64,000 bases of DNA from Pararobbsia alpina (GCF_902859895.1 NZ_CADIKM010000001.1:1-64000); one strand, 5' to 3'. Counted from the stretch's first letter, positions 43,823-51,968 are shown. Numbers and translations are program-made. The notes: a model not told the origin generated them from the sequence alone.

Positions 43823-44616
43823 GCACGCTGCTTGAAACCCACGCGCTGACGGGAGGCTACGGCGACTTCCAGGCGCTGTTCGGCGTCGATCTCAAGGTCG
43901 ATGAAGGTGAGATCGTCGCGTTGATCGGTGCAAACGGCGCGGGCAAGTCGACCCTGCTCAAGACCGTCACAGGCCTGCTTCCCGCACAAAAGGAACAAGT
44001 CACTTGGCGCGGTGAGCCGATCGGCGGAATGGCCGCCGAGCGCATCGTCGGGCTCGGTCTTGCGCTCGTCCCTGAAGGACGACGGCTGTTCCCGAGTCTC
44101 AGCGTCGAAGAGAACCTGCTGCTCGGCGCCCAGGCGACTCGCAGGCGTAGCCGGCATACGGGCATGCATGCTGGTGCTGGTGCTGGTGCTGGTGCTGGTG
44201 CTGGTGCTGGTGCTGCAAGCACTCGTCAAAAGCCCGGGAAATGGAATCTCGCCTCGGTATTCAAGCTGTTTCCGATACTCGAAGAGCGCCGCCATCAGCC
44301 CTCCACGTCCCTGTCGGGCGGCCAGCAACAGATGGTCGCGATCGGCCGCGCGCTGATGAGCAACCCGAGTCTGCTGATGTGCGATGAACTTTCGCTGGGC
44401 CTGGCACCGATCGTCGTACGCGAGATCTATGCGGCGCTGCCAGCAATCGTCGAAGACGGCATGAGCGTACTGATCGTCGAGCAGGATGTGCAACTCGCGC
44501 GTCGCGTGTCGCAGCGCTTCTATTGCCTGCAGGAAGGACACGTCTCCTTGAGCGGTGCATCGGCAGACGCGTCGGACGCAGACATCGCCAATGCCTATTT
44601 CGGAGTCGCCGCATGA
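43819..44616 (+). CDS. ABC importer ATPase, LivF-like, with Ala-Gly repeat insert
   Basis: 265 residues. Walker A GANGAGKST at 37-45, Q-loop LVPEGRRLFPSLSVEENLLL, signature LSGGQQQM and Walker B LLMCDELSLGLAP. Between the Q-loop and the signature a stretch of seven Ala-Gly pairs (residues 118-131) is inserted, encoded by seven GCTGGT units (44170-44211), within a polar loop RRRSRHTGMHAG..STRQKPG. Other LivF proteins have a short loop here, so the insert is probably tolerated at the surface. The gene overlaps its neighbours by four bases at each end (43819 and 44613). Confidence 0.9.
   Translation: MSTLLETHALTGGYGDFQALFGVDLKVDEGEIVALIGANGAGKSTLLKTVTGLLPAQKEQVTWRGEPIGGMAAERIVGLGLALVPEGRRLFPSLSVEENLLLGAQATRRRSRHTGMHAGAGAGAGAGAGAGAASTRQKPGKWNLASVFKLFPILEERRHQPSTSLSGGQQQMVAIGRALMSNPSLLMCDELSLGLAPIVVREIYAALPAIVEDGMSVLIVEQDVQLARRVSQRFYCLQEGHVSLSGASADASDADIANAYFGVAA
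44170..44211 (+). repeat. GCTGGT hexanucleotide tandem repeat, seven units
   Basis: Seven exact units, followed by GCTGCA, inside the LivF-like gene. Unit length six preserves the frame and encodes (Ala-Gly)n. Confidence 0.95.
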
Positions 44617-45479
44617 TTGCGCTTGCCAATATCATCGTGCAGGGCGTGCTCCTCGGCGCGCTCTACGGCCTGTTCGCGATGGGCCAGTCGCTCGTGTTCG
44701 GCGTGATGCGGATGACCAATACGGCGCATGGCGACTTTATCGTGCTGCTCGTGTTCGGCCTCGTCGCACTGACCGGCTACGCACACCTGCCGCTCGGCAT
44801 CGCGATCACGCTGCTGCTCGTGATCGCATTCGGTTTCGGTTACGCGCTCCAGTATCTCGTGCTGAATCGCGTCGCCGTGCGCGACCCGCTACCCTCGCTG
44901 ATCGTGACCTTCGGCCTTTCGATCGTGATCCAGAATGTGCTGCAGGAGATCTTCTCGGCCGATCCGCGCTCGATCGCCACGGGCGGATTCGAATCGGCCA
45001 GTGTGAGCCTCGGTAGCGGGTTGACGGTCGGCTATCTGCCGCTGCTCACCTTGCTGGCCACCATTGCGATCACCTTCGCGATGCAGTGGCTGTTCGGCAA
45101 GACTGCGCTCGGCCGCGCTTTCCGTGCAACCTCGGACGATCGCGAGATCGTCCGGCTCATGGGCGTTTCGCACCGCCGGACGTTCGCGCTCGCGATGGCC
45201 GTCGCCTTCGTGCTGATCGCGATCGCCGCGACGCTCTACTCGATGCGTACCGCGGTCTCGCCTTCCGATGGACCCGCCCTGCTGCTCTATGCGTTCGAAG
45301 CCGTGATCATCGGCGGCATGGGATCGTTCTGGGGCACTTTCGCGGGCGGCATCTTTCTCGGCATTGCGCAGCAGATCGGCTTTCATATCGATCCCGGCTG
45401 GGGGATCTGGCTCGGCCATGTCGTGTTCCTCGCGGTACTCGTCGCCCGGCCGCAGGGCCTGATGCCGAAGACTCGCTAG
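44613..45479 (+). CDS. ABC importer permease, LivH-like
   Basis: 288 residues with about eight membrane helices. Family marks are GVLLGALYGLFAMGQSLVFG near the N-terminus, RMTNTAHGDFIVL, LGRAFRATSDDREIVRLMGV and AVIIGGMGSFWGTFAGGIFL. The ATG overlaps the stop of the LivF-like gene. With the LivM-like protein it forms the membrane channel of the importer. A longer frame upstream is antisense-like and ignored. Confidence 0.92.
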   Translation: MIALANIIVQGVLLGALYGLFAMGQSLVFGVMRMTNTAHGDFIVLLVFGLVALTGYAHLPLGIAITLLLVIAFGFGYALQYLVLNRVAVRDPLPSLIVTFGLSIVIQNVLQEIFSADPRSIATGGFESASVSLGSGLTVGYLPLLTLLATIAITFAMQWLFGKTALGRAFRATSDDREIVRLMGVSHRRTFALAMAVAFVLIAIAATLYSMRTAVSPSDGPALLLYAFEAVIIGGMGSFWGTFAGGIFLGIAQQIGFHIDPGWGIWLGHVVFLAVLVARPQGLMPKTR

Positions 45480-45505
45480 CCGCCCCTTTCGTGGAAACCG
45501 ACACC

Positions 45506-46585
45506 ATGCCGACCACCGTTCCTCTGTCTTTCGAAGTCCGCCGCACAACCCGTGCAAGCCGGATCGCCAGCCTCGTGCTGATCGCGCTTGCGATCGTCGT
45601 CGCGACCATGCCGTTCTGGGCCGGGCGCGACGCCTTGCGTGACTTCACCCAGATCGCCTGTTACCTGGTGTTCGCCATGATGTGGAACTTGCTTGCCGGT
45701 TACGGCGGGATGGTTTCGATCGGGCAGCAGGCCTATCTCGGCCTCGGCGGCTACCTGATGCTGATGCTCTCGAACCTGGGCGGCATCTCGCCATTTGTCG
45801 CCGTGCCAATTGCTGCCTGCGTCGCGGCACTCGTCGCGCTCCCGGTTTCGTGGGTCGCCTTTCGGCTGCAGGGCGGTTATTTCGCGATCGGGACGTGGGT
45901 CATCGCGGAGGTGTTCCGGCTTGGCTTCGCGAACGTCTCGCTGCTTGGCGGCGGTTCGGGCACGAGCCTGACCGGCCTCGCGGGGATTTCGCGCAGCACG
46001 CGCGAATCGATCACACTCTGGCTCGCGCTGGCGATCGTCGTGCTCACCATCGCGCTCGTCTATCGCTTCCTGCGCTCGCGCGCGGGGCTCGCCCTGACGG
46101 CGATCCGCGACGATCCGGTCGCCGCGAGTAGCCAGGGTGTGCATGTGGCGGGCACGCGCCTGCTCGTCTATGTCTGCTCGGCGGCCGGCGCGGCGCTCGC
46201 GGGGGCACTCTATTTTGTCGGCAATCTGCGGATTTCGCCCGATGCGGCGTTTTCGGTCAACTGGACCGCCTTTGCGATCTTTATCGTGATGATCGGCGGG
46301 CTCGGCACCCTCGAAGGGCCGATCGTCGGCACGCTTGTGTTTTATCTGCTCAACAAGTTTTTGTCCGACTATGGCACGACCTATCTGATCGGCCTGGGCC
46401 TGCTTGCGATCGTCGTGACGATGTTTTTTCCGCAGGGGCTCTGGGGCTGGGTGTCGCAACGCTTCGGCATCCAGTTCTTCCCGGTCGGAAGGCGGCTCGT
46501 TTTCCCGGACGCCGAGGCGGACACGGCGTCAAGCGGCCGCAGCCCGGCCAATGGCGCGCAAGCGGGCGCAGTGCGGCGAGTCTGA
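45506..46585 (+). CDS. ABC importer permease, LivM-like
   Basis: 359 residues with about nine membrane helices: MMWNLLAGYGGMVSIGQQAY is the family hallmark, followed by SWVAFRLQGGYFAIGTWVIA, ALTAIRDDPVAASSQGVHVA and FIVMIGGLGTLEGPIVGTLV. A polar tail of about 35 residues follows the last helix. It starts 26 bp after the LivH-like stop and completes the five-component importer. The dioxygenase, dehydrogenase and importer genes are tightly packed, so one transcript is likely. Confidence 0.92.
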   Translation: MPTTVPLSFEVRRTTRASRIASLVLIALAIVVATMPFWAGRDALRDFTQIACYLVFAMMWNLLAGYGGMVSIGQQAYLGLGGYLMLMLSNLGGISPFVAVPIAACVAALVALPVSWVAFRLQGGYFAIGTWVIAEVFRLGFANVSLLGGGSGTSLTGLAGISRSTRESITLWLALAIVVLTIALVYRFLRSRAGLALTAIRDDPVAASSQGVHVAGTRLLVYVCSAAGAALAGALYFVGNLRISPDAAFSVNWTAFAIFIVMIGGLGTLEGPIVGTLVFYLLNKFLSDYGTTYLIGLGLLAIVVTMFFPQGLWGWVSQRFGIQFFPVGRRLVFPDAEADTASSGRSPANGAQAGAVRRV

Positions 46586-46653
46586 GGGCTGATGCTCGAG
46601 ATTCAAGATCCAAGGTTCGAGATTCGAACCGGCAAACGAGAGAACGACTGCTG

Positions 46654-46986
46654 ATGTGCGTGGAACCTGCAACCCGGCGGCTGTGCGGCCTGGACGACAT
46701 TCCCGATGGTGGAGGCCTCGAGGTGCAGGTCGACGCGACGCGATATGTGCTGCTGCGGCGCGGTGCGCAGGTCTGGGCCTATCTGAATCTCTGCCCGCAC
46801 TTCTCGATTCCGCTCGACTATGAGCCTGGCGTGTTCTGCACCTACGACGGGGCGCTGCTGATGTGCGCCCACCATAGCGCGATGTTTCGTTTCGAGGACG
46901 GGCATTGCATCGACGGCCCTTGCCAGGGCGCGGCGCTGACCGCGGTCGATATCGTGGTATCCGGGCAGGACGTATGCCTTCGCTGA
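46654..46986 (+). CDS. Single-domain Rieske [2Fe-2S] protein
   Basis: 110 residues forming one Rieske domain. The cluster ligands are Cys47 and His49 (NLCPHF) and Cys71 and His74 (MCAHHSAMF). The spacer between the two pairs, 21 residues, is slightly longer than in bacterial Rieske ferredoxins, and the second motif is followed by FEDGHCIDGPCQGAAL. It lies 68 bp after the permease gene. Such small Rieske proteins pass electrons to oxygenases or act with nitrite-reductase-like enzymes; no oxygenase or reductase partner is found in the window. It may serve an oxygenase that makes hydroquinone elsewhere. Confidence 0.85.
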   Translation: MCVEPATRRLCGLDDIPDGGGLEVQVDATRYVLLRRGAQVWAYLNLCPHFSIPLDYEPGVFCTYDGALLMCAHHSAMFRFEDGHCIDGPCQGAALTAVDIVVSGQDVCLR

Positions 46987-47153
46987 CTACGGCAGCTTGA
47001 ACCCCAGCGCGCCGAGGCCCTCGATCTCCCCGGCGAAGCGTCGACGATACGGGCAGGCACGAGCGCCTCGGGCCACCCGGCAAGCGTCGTCCTAGTACAT
47101 CGTGCGTTCAGCAGCAGACCCGAGTTGTTGCATCGGCTCCGGTGAGCTCATTG

Positions 47154-47933
47154 TCACTTGGCCGTGTTCGCCAACAGCGACAGGAATTCGCGACGCAGAA
47201 CCGAATCCCGCAGAAAGGATCCGCGCATCACACTGTTCACCATTTTCGACTGGCTGTCCTTCACGCCGCGCCAGTGCATGCAGAAATGCTCGGCTTCAAG
47301 CACGACCGCGAGGCCATCGGGCTGAAGCTTGTCCTGGAGCAGGTCGGCGAGTTGCGCGACGGCCTCTTCCTGAATCTGCGGACGGCTCATGACCCAATCG
47401 ATCAACCGTGCATATTTCGACAGGCCGATCAGGTTCGAATGCTCATTGGGCATCACGCCGACCCAGACCCTGCCCATGATTGGACACAGGTGGTGCGCGC
47501 AGGCACTGCGCATCGTGACCGGCCCGATGATCATCAGCTCGCTGAGCTTCGCCGCGTTCGGAAACTCGGTCACGGGGGGCGGGGCGTGATAGCGGCCTTT
47601 GAACACTTCGCGGATGAACATCTTCGCGACGCGCCTGGCCGTGTCCTGCGTGTTGTGATCGTTCTCGATATCGATCACCAGGCTTTCGAGCACGCCGTGC
47701 ATCTTGCTTTCGACCTCCTTCTGCAGCAGCTCGAGTTCGCCTTCGCGGATGTGCTCGGCGATATTGTCGTTGGCGAAGTACTGCCCGCCCGACGCGAGCA
47801 CACGTTCGCGGATGCGCACGGAAAGCGGCGTGCCGTCATCCTCTGCGGCGCTCACTGCGTTCGCATTGGGGTTGGCTTGTGCCTGCGCCTGTTCGACCGG
47901 TGCGTGCGGCGCAATCGCCTTGGCGTCGTCCAT
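47154..47933 (-). CDS. folE: GTP cyclohydrolase I
   Basis: 259 residues. Converts GTP to dihydroneopterin triphosphate, the first step of folate synthesis. Zinc ligands are in SACAHHLCPIMG (Cys and His) and EHFCMHWRG (second Cys); other family blocks are DTARRVAKMFIREVFKGRYH, IGLSKYARLIDW and RPQIQEEAVAQLADLL. The first 35 residues are an Ala/Gln/Asn-rich, probably disordered extension. It is alone on the minus strand. Many Burkholderiaceae carry more than one folE, so this may not be the only copy. Confidence 0.94.
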   Translation of the reverse strand: MDDAKAIAPHAPVEQAQAQANPNANAVSAAEDDGTPLSVRIRERVLASGGQYFANDNIAEHIREGELELLQKEVESKMHGVLESLVIDIENDHNTQDTARRVAKMFIREVFKGRYHAPPPVTEFPNAAKLSELMIIGPVTMRSACAHHLCPIMGRVWVGVMPNEHSNLIGLSKYARLIDWVMSRPQIQEEAVAQLADLLQDKLQPDGLAVVLEAEHFCMHWRGVKDSQSKMVNSVMRGSFLRDSVLRREFLSLLANTAK

Positions 47934-48257
47934 CTATCATTCCTCGGTTGCGGGGCCGGCGGTCCATTTGTGCCAGCCAATCTCGCATGCTAGCCGCGCG
48001 GCGCCATCCGGTCAAAGCGCAGCCGCAATACGGTTACTCAAAAATGAAGGTCATTGCGTTGGGGCGGACCGGTGGCAACGTTTTCCGGCACGCCCCGGCG
48101 CAAGACCGCCTTTCTTCGCTTTTCCTGTCGCTGCAGGCCTCCGGCTGCGGCCGACGGTAACACGTCGCAATATGTGTCCCCTTCGGATTTCCGGGCTCGC
48201 CGGGCACAGTAGGGAATTGCATTCAACCTGCGGCCGCGGTCACGGCCCGTTCTTTCC

Positions 48258-49115
48258 ATGCGTTTTGCGATTGCGACCATCGATCGGTATCAGATCGTAC
48301 TCGAGGCGTTTCTCCAGGCCGGCTGGTCTCCCGTCAAGGTTTTCTCAACCACTTTACTCTCCCCCTACGACAGCAATGCCGAGTTGCTTGCCCGCGCCGA
48401 AGCCCTGAGCGTGCCCGTCCAGCTCTCCCCGATCCGGGCAGCCGATTTCGTGGAGCTCGGCGAGCTTGGCTGCGAGGCACTGGTGGTTGCCGGCCATCCC
48501 TGGCGGATCGGCGAATGGCGCAACGATCTCTCCTACGCAATCAATTTTCACCCATCGCCGCTGCCCGAGGCTCGCGGCCCCTATCCGCAGATGCGCGCCA
48601 TTCTCGAACAGCGGCGCGAGTGGGCCGTGAGCTGCCACAAGCTCGATGCCGCCTTCGATACGGGCGACGTGCTCGCCCAGCACCATTTTCCAATGCATGC
48701 CGCTGAGTCGCACGAAACGCTCGACCTCAAGATCCAGCTCGCGACCGCACAACTCGCGGCGCGAGTCGCCGCCGATCTTCCCTCCCTGTGGTCGGATGCT
48801 GCGCCGCAGCAAGGGGGGACTTACTGGCCCTATATGACCGAGGCCGAGCGTACGCTCGATTTGACCTTGCCCGTCGAACCGTTGCTGCGCACCGTCCGTG
48901 CGTTCGGTCTGACCGAGTGCATGGCCCGGGTCGGGGGCGGCATGGTCTTCGTGCGGCGTGCCGAAGGCTGGATCCAGCCCCATCGCATCGCACCCGGTAC
49001 CCTGGTGCATCGCAGCGGAGAAAGGCTGCTGATCGCCGTCGCGGACGGCTTTGTGGCCCTACTCGAGTGGAGCCCGCTATCGCCGGAAATGCGGCGCAGT
49101 CAGGCTCGGAAGTAA
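48258..49115 (+). CDS. Formyltransferase-fold protein, substrate unknown
   Basis: 285 residues of the formyl_trans_N superfamily (methionyl-tRNA, GAR and sugar formyltransferases). The catalytic triad is present: Asn96 and His98 in AINFHPSPLPEARGPYP, and Asp134 in DTGDVLAQHHFPM. A C-terminal domain of about 85 residues (TLDLTLPVEPLLRTVRAFGL, IAPGTLVHRSGERLLIAVAD) resembles the formyl_trans_C OB fold, so it follows the architecture of Fmt but lacks its tRNA-binding features. It stands alone, far from def or sugar-nucleotide genes. A specialised formylation, such as of an amino sugar or a secondary metabolite, is possible. Confidence 0.8.
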   Translation: MRFAIATIDRYQIVLEAFLQAGWSPVKVFSTTLLSPYDSNAELLARAEALSVPVQLSPIRAADFVELGELGCEALVVAGHPWRIGEWRNDLSYAINFHPSPLPEARGPYPQMRAILEQRREWAVSCHKLDAAFDTGDVLAQHHFPMHAAESHETLDLKIQLATAQLAARVAADLPSLWSDAAPQQGGTYWPYMTEAERTLDLTLPVEPLLRTVRAFGLTECMARVGGGMVFVRRAEGWIQPHRIAPGTLVHRSGERLLIAVADGFVALLEWSPLSPEMRRSQARK

Positions 49116-49131
49116 GACTCCGATTGAGCTC

Positions 49132-49194
49132 TTCGAACGCCTCGAACAACCATGTCGAACTGCAACTGAACCCTTCGAACGCCTCGAACAACCA
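49132..49194 (+). repeat. 21-bp perfect direct repeat, 42-bp period
   Basis: The word beginning TTCGAACGCCTCGAACAACC is found at 49132-49152 and again at 49174-49194. The copies lie in the short gap between the formyltransferase and VOC genes; the function is unknown. Confidence 0.85.
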
Positions 49195-49257
49195 CGTTGA
49201 CAGCTTACTTGGCCGATTTGAGAATGGTTTCTCGCACCGCGTTGAGGAGATGATCCG

Positions 49258-49719
49258 ATGAACAAGCCATCGCAACGTCCTTCGCTTGGCTCCGCAGTCT
49301 GCTACAAGGACCCGTGGGCCGCGCTCGACTGGCTCGAGCGCGCGTTCGGCTTCGAGCGCACCATGGTGATCAGCGACGCCGAGGGCAGGCTCGCACACTC
49401 CGAGATGAGATTCGGCGACAGCTATCTGATGGTCGGCTCGGAATGGGCCGAATTCACCGCCAGTCCTTCGTCGACGAACGGCAAGAACACGCAGACGATC
49501 CATGTGCATCTGAACGAGGACATCGACGCGCATTGCGAACGCGCTCGGAGCGCGGGCGCGACGATTCTCCAGGAGCCCTCGGACCAGTTCTACGGCCACC
49601 GCACGTACCGGGCGCGAGACCCGGAGGGGCATGTCTGGACTTTCGGGCAGACCGTGCGCCATGTCACGCGTGAAGAGGCCGAGACGGCGAGCGGGCTCAA
49701 GATCGAAGGCTGGCTCTGA
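49258..49719 (+). CDS. VOC superfamily (glyoxalase/bleomycin-resistance-like) protein
   Basis: 153 residues with the beta-alpha-beta-beta-beta halves of the vicinal-oxygen-chelate fold: SAVCYKDPWAALDWLERAFG, GRLAHSEMRFGDSYLMVGSE, IHVHLNEDIDAHCERARSAG and GHRTYRARDPEGHVWTFGQT. The PhnB-like branch is indicated by YKDP..ALDWLERAFGF and DPEGHVWTFGQ. GAGGAG lies before the ATG. In relatives this gene is often next to an ArsR regulator; a decayed one follows here at 49749. No substrate is known. Confidence 0.88.
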   Translation: MNKPSQRPSLGSAVCYKDPWAALDWLERAFGFERTMVISDAEGRLAHSEMRFGDSYLMVGSEWAEFTASPSSTNGKNTQTIHVHLNEDIDAHCERARSAGATILQEPSDQFYGHRTYRARDPEGHVWTFGQTVRHVTREEAETASGLKIEGWL

Positions 49720-49748
49720 GCGCAGCGGCACAGCTCGCTGAGATACCG

Positions 49749-49885
49749 GTGACCCTCGCAGATCCGAGCAGGCGCGGGGTGGTCGGGCTTCTGCGAAAAG
49801 CCGCTACGCGCGGGCGAACTCGCAAACGCGGTCGACCTGTCGACGCCCCTGTCTGGTGCTTCGGATCGTACTCCGTGGCCTAAAA
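49749..49885 (+). pseudogene. Decayed ArsR-family regulator, N-terminal part
   Basis: From GTG 49749 the frame reads TLADPSRRGVVGLLRK, the classic start of ArsR helix-turn-helix proteins. It continues in another frame as PLRAGELANAVDLSTP and in a third with LRIVLRGL, corresponding to the recognition helix and beyond. At least two frameshifts and loss of the C-terminal half make it non-functional. The recognisable part ends near 49885, exactly where the minus-strand gene at 49880 is cut, so this is a recombination junction. Confidence 0.6.
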
Positions 49886-50194
49886 AGGCAGCTTTAAGTA
49901 GCTGGATGCCGGGTGCGGCTCTATCCAAAACGCAAGCTCTACGCCACCACGCTTCACGCCGACGCCATAGTCCCAACGAGACGAATTGGGCTCGCTCGAC
50001 ACAAAGTGTGCGTCCATATCGACGCTTTCCGTGTTCACCCACGCTTCCTGCACGTTGACTGCCGCGCGATACTCCGCCTTTAAAGCCCCCTTGCCGGCGC
50101 GGGGAACAACTCCGGCAGACGTAGCGGCTCTTCCGAATCTGGACCGCTCCTCCTTGTTGCCAGCCCTCGTTTTCTTCACTGCGTTTCTAACCAT
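49880..50194 (-). CDS. Small protein paired with the ATPase, probably C-terminally truncated
   Basis: 104 residues from ATG 50194 (MVRNAVKKTRAGNKEERSRF); the N-terminal 30 residues are basic, then SSRWDYGVGVKRGGVELAFW and IEPHPASSYLKLPF. I recall similar small proteins next to AAA ATPases, in which a motif like WDYA-G....VAFFVEVHPA continues for a further 30-40 residues with a conserved Lys-Trp-Leu. Here the chain stops shortly after EPHPA, at the junction with the ArsR remnant, so the C-terminus appears lost. It lies 63 bp after the ATPase stop on the same strand. The family assignment is from memory and weak. Confidence 0.55.
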   Translation of the reverse strand: MVRNAVKKTRAGNKEERSRFGRAATSAGVVPRAGKGALKAEYRAAVNVQEAWVNTESVDMDAHFVSSEPNSSRWDYGVGVKRGGVELAFWIEPHPASSYLKLPF

Positions 50195-50257
50195 CGCCAT
50201 CCTCTCCGGCTTCGTGCATGGATATTTACGCCCGAGATCACACAGGCTCAATTAGGC

Positions 50258-51466
50258 TCAATTCGAACGGGTACGACGACGTCTTGTCTTGACCTCGGCA
50301 TCGTTCACGGCATGCGCGACGGCAGAGTTTGTTTTGGAAGCGAAGCCAACGAGACCGCCCCACTCCGACTCTTCGATCTCTGCGGCAGAGGGATCAAGAT
50401 GAGAGATATCGCGGACTGCGTTGTCGCGGTCAAAGAAGTACACGCGGTAGTCCTTCTTTAGAGCTGTACTCGACAGTTCTTTCGCATTTGGAACCGCGGG
50501 CAGGTCGAACAGCTTGCGCACCTTGGATTCATCGGCCTTCAGTTTTTTCAGCTCCTGCAGCGCCCACACCATTTCCAGTACGACCGGTGAATGGGTCGAC
50601 ACCACTACACGGTAGCCGCGCCGAAGCAATTCAAGGACAAGCAACAACACCGCTTGAATGCCCTGGGGGTGCAATCCCATCTCGGGCTCCTCGATGACAA
50701 CCCAATCGATGGTCTCTTTCGCGTTGCGTCCCGACCTGCGTTTGGGCGTGACCGTGCACAACCAGTAGAGGCCCATCAGCAGCGGAGTGAATTCCCTCTG
50801 TCCCGCGGACCAGGACAGGAAGCCAAGCGACTTCTTCTGACCGGGGACTCGCAAGGCCAGGCGCTTTGTGAATTCGCTCTCGTCAATGATGAGGCTCGTA
50901 CCGCCAAACAGATGCTCCGCGATCGGAGAACGAAGGGTACTGTTCAATCGATTCGGTGCAGGAAACAGTTCACCTTTTGCACCAAACTCGTTCTGGATCA
51001 AGTCGTGCACGGCATCGCTGAAGGCTCGCAACGAATACGGATCGCCGTAGTTGAAAGTACCGAAGTTCTGCGAGACTCCACTGGGAAGACTCATCACCCG
51101 CTGGGCGGGAATGTAGAAAAGCCTTTCATGCCGTGTTTTGCGTTTGCTCGGCTTGGTCAACTCGACCAGATCGATCTTCTTGTCGTTGTAGACCATCGAC
51201 GACTTGGCACCCCATCCACTCGCGATTCCACGGCCGAAATAGGCGTCGAGAAACGCCTCGGGACGGCTCCCGAACGACATATTGTGATGAGTGAACATGT
51301 CGTGGATCTGATCCCGATCGATCAGCAGCTTGAGCGTCTGGAGAAATATGCTCTTCCCTGTGGCCTGGGGACCCACGATCACCGACAGGTCGCCAAAGCT
51401 GACATCCGCCGAGCGTATCGGACCAAACCGAGAAAGGGTAAGGCGGGGAAGCTTTGCCTGAGGCAC
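50258..51466 (-). CDS. OLD/SMC-like AAA ATPase (AAA_15/AAA_21 type)
   Basis: 402 residues from GTG 51466, which has AAGGAG seven bases upstream; a longer frame reaches 51670 but adds unrelated sequence. Walker A is GPQATGKS (residues 32-39) after FGPIRSADVSFGDLSVIVG, then an insert, signature-like LGFLSWSAGQREFTPLL, Walker B IDWVVIEEPEMGLHPQGIQA (near residue 258) and VVVSTHSPVVLEMVWAL. This is the ABC-like ATPase of overcoming-lysogenization-defect proteins, without a TOPRIM nuclease domain. Such ATPases commonly work with a separate effector in phage defence. The downstream small gene could be that effector, now truncated. Confidence 0.82.
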   Translation of the reverse strand: MPQAKLPRLTLSRFGPIRSADVSFGDLSVIVGPQATGKSIFLQTLKLLIDRDQIHDMFTHHNMSFGSRPEAFLDAYFGRGIASGWGAKSSMVYNDKKIDLVELTKPSKRKTRHERLFYIPAQRVMSLPSGVSQNFGTFNYGDPYSLRAFSDAVHDLIQNEFGAKGELFPAPNRLNSTLRSPIAEHLFGGTSLIIDESEFTKRLALRVPGQKKSLGFLSWSAGQREFTPLLMGLYWLCTVTPKRRSGRNAKETIDWVVIEEPEMGLHPQGIQAVLLLVLELLRRGYRVVVSTHSPVVLEMVWALQELKKLKADESKVRKLFDLPAVPNAKELSSTALKKDYRVYFFDRDNAVRDISHLDPSAAEIEESEWGGLVGFASKTNSAVAHAVNDAEVKTRRRRTRSN

Positions 51467-51968
51467 TGGATGCTCCTTGAGCGCGGGTACGTAGCGCCGC
51501 CATTCCGGTGCCGGAAGCGGCCCATGATTGTAACGTGTCCTTGACACCGGCTGGCTGGCAACCGCCGTGAACGAGATTGTGGTGTTGCGCTCGCCGCCGC
51601 GCCGTCGCCAGTCTGTAACACAGACTGCAACGCTTCGGCCCTGCTCTGGGAACGCGTCTCTCCGAGACATCGTCGAACCGCCAGATACTTATCGGAAATG
51701 AGCTCACGAGCTCACCAACGCAGTCAAGGAGAGCCGCGCAGAGATGCAAGCGCTGATCGACATGGCGCATGTCATCTGTCCTTATGCGAACACGACGCGT
51801 CCCGTGAGTCCGATGAGGAGTGTAGTGACGACGATCGATTGAGTAATTGCCGCAGTTGCCAACTGATATATGACAAACTAGCATTAGCGGAAAGTTGGAT
51901 GCAGGCTAAGCTCAATCCGGACGCGCGCATGCGGGGCCGGCGGCATCGTACTCAGCGGGGGAGTGTCC
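51467..51968. other. Divergent intergenic region, no gene seen
   Basis: About 500 bp between the GTG of the ATPase and the start of the peptidase gene, on opposite strands. It must hold both promoters. Short frames on both strands have no family features. Confidence 0.5.

Noticed and set aside
46987-47153. Minus-strand tail-like peptide ending GLGALGFKLP as the end of a lost gene
   Set aside because: Too short (about 20 residues), with frame breaks just upstream; could be chance.
51467-51670. Upstream extension of the OLD-like ATPase to an ATG at 51670
   Set aside because: Adds 68 residues without family character; the GTG at 51466 has an AAGGAG at ideal spacing.
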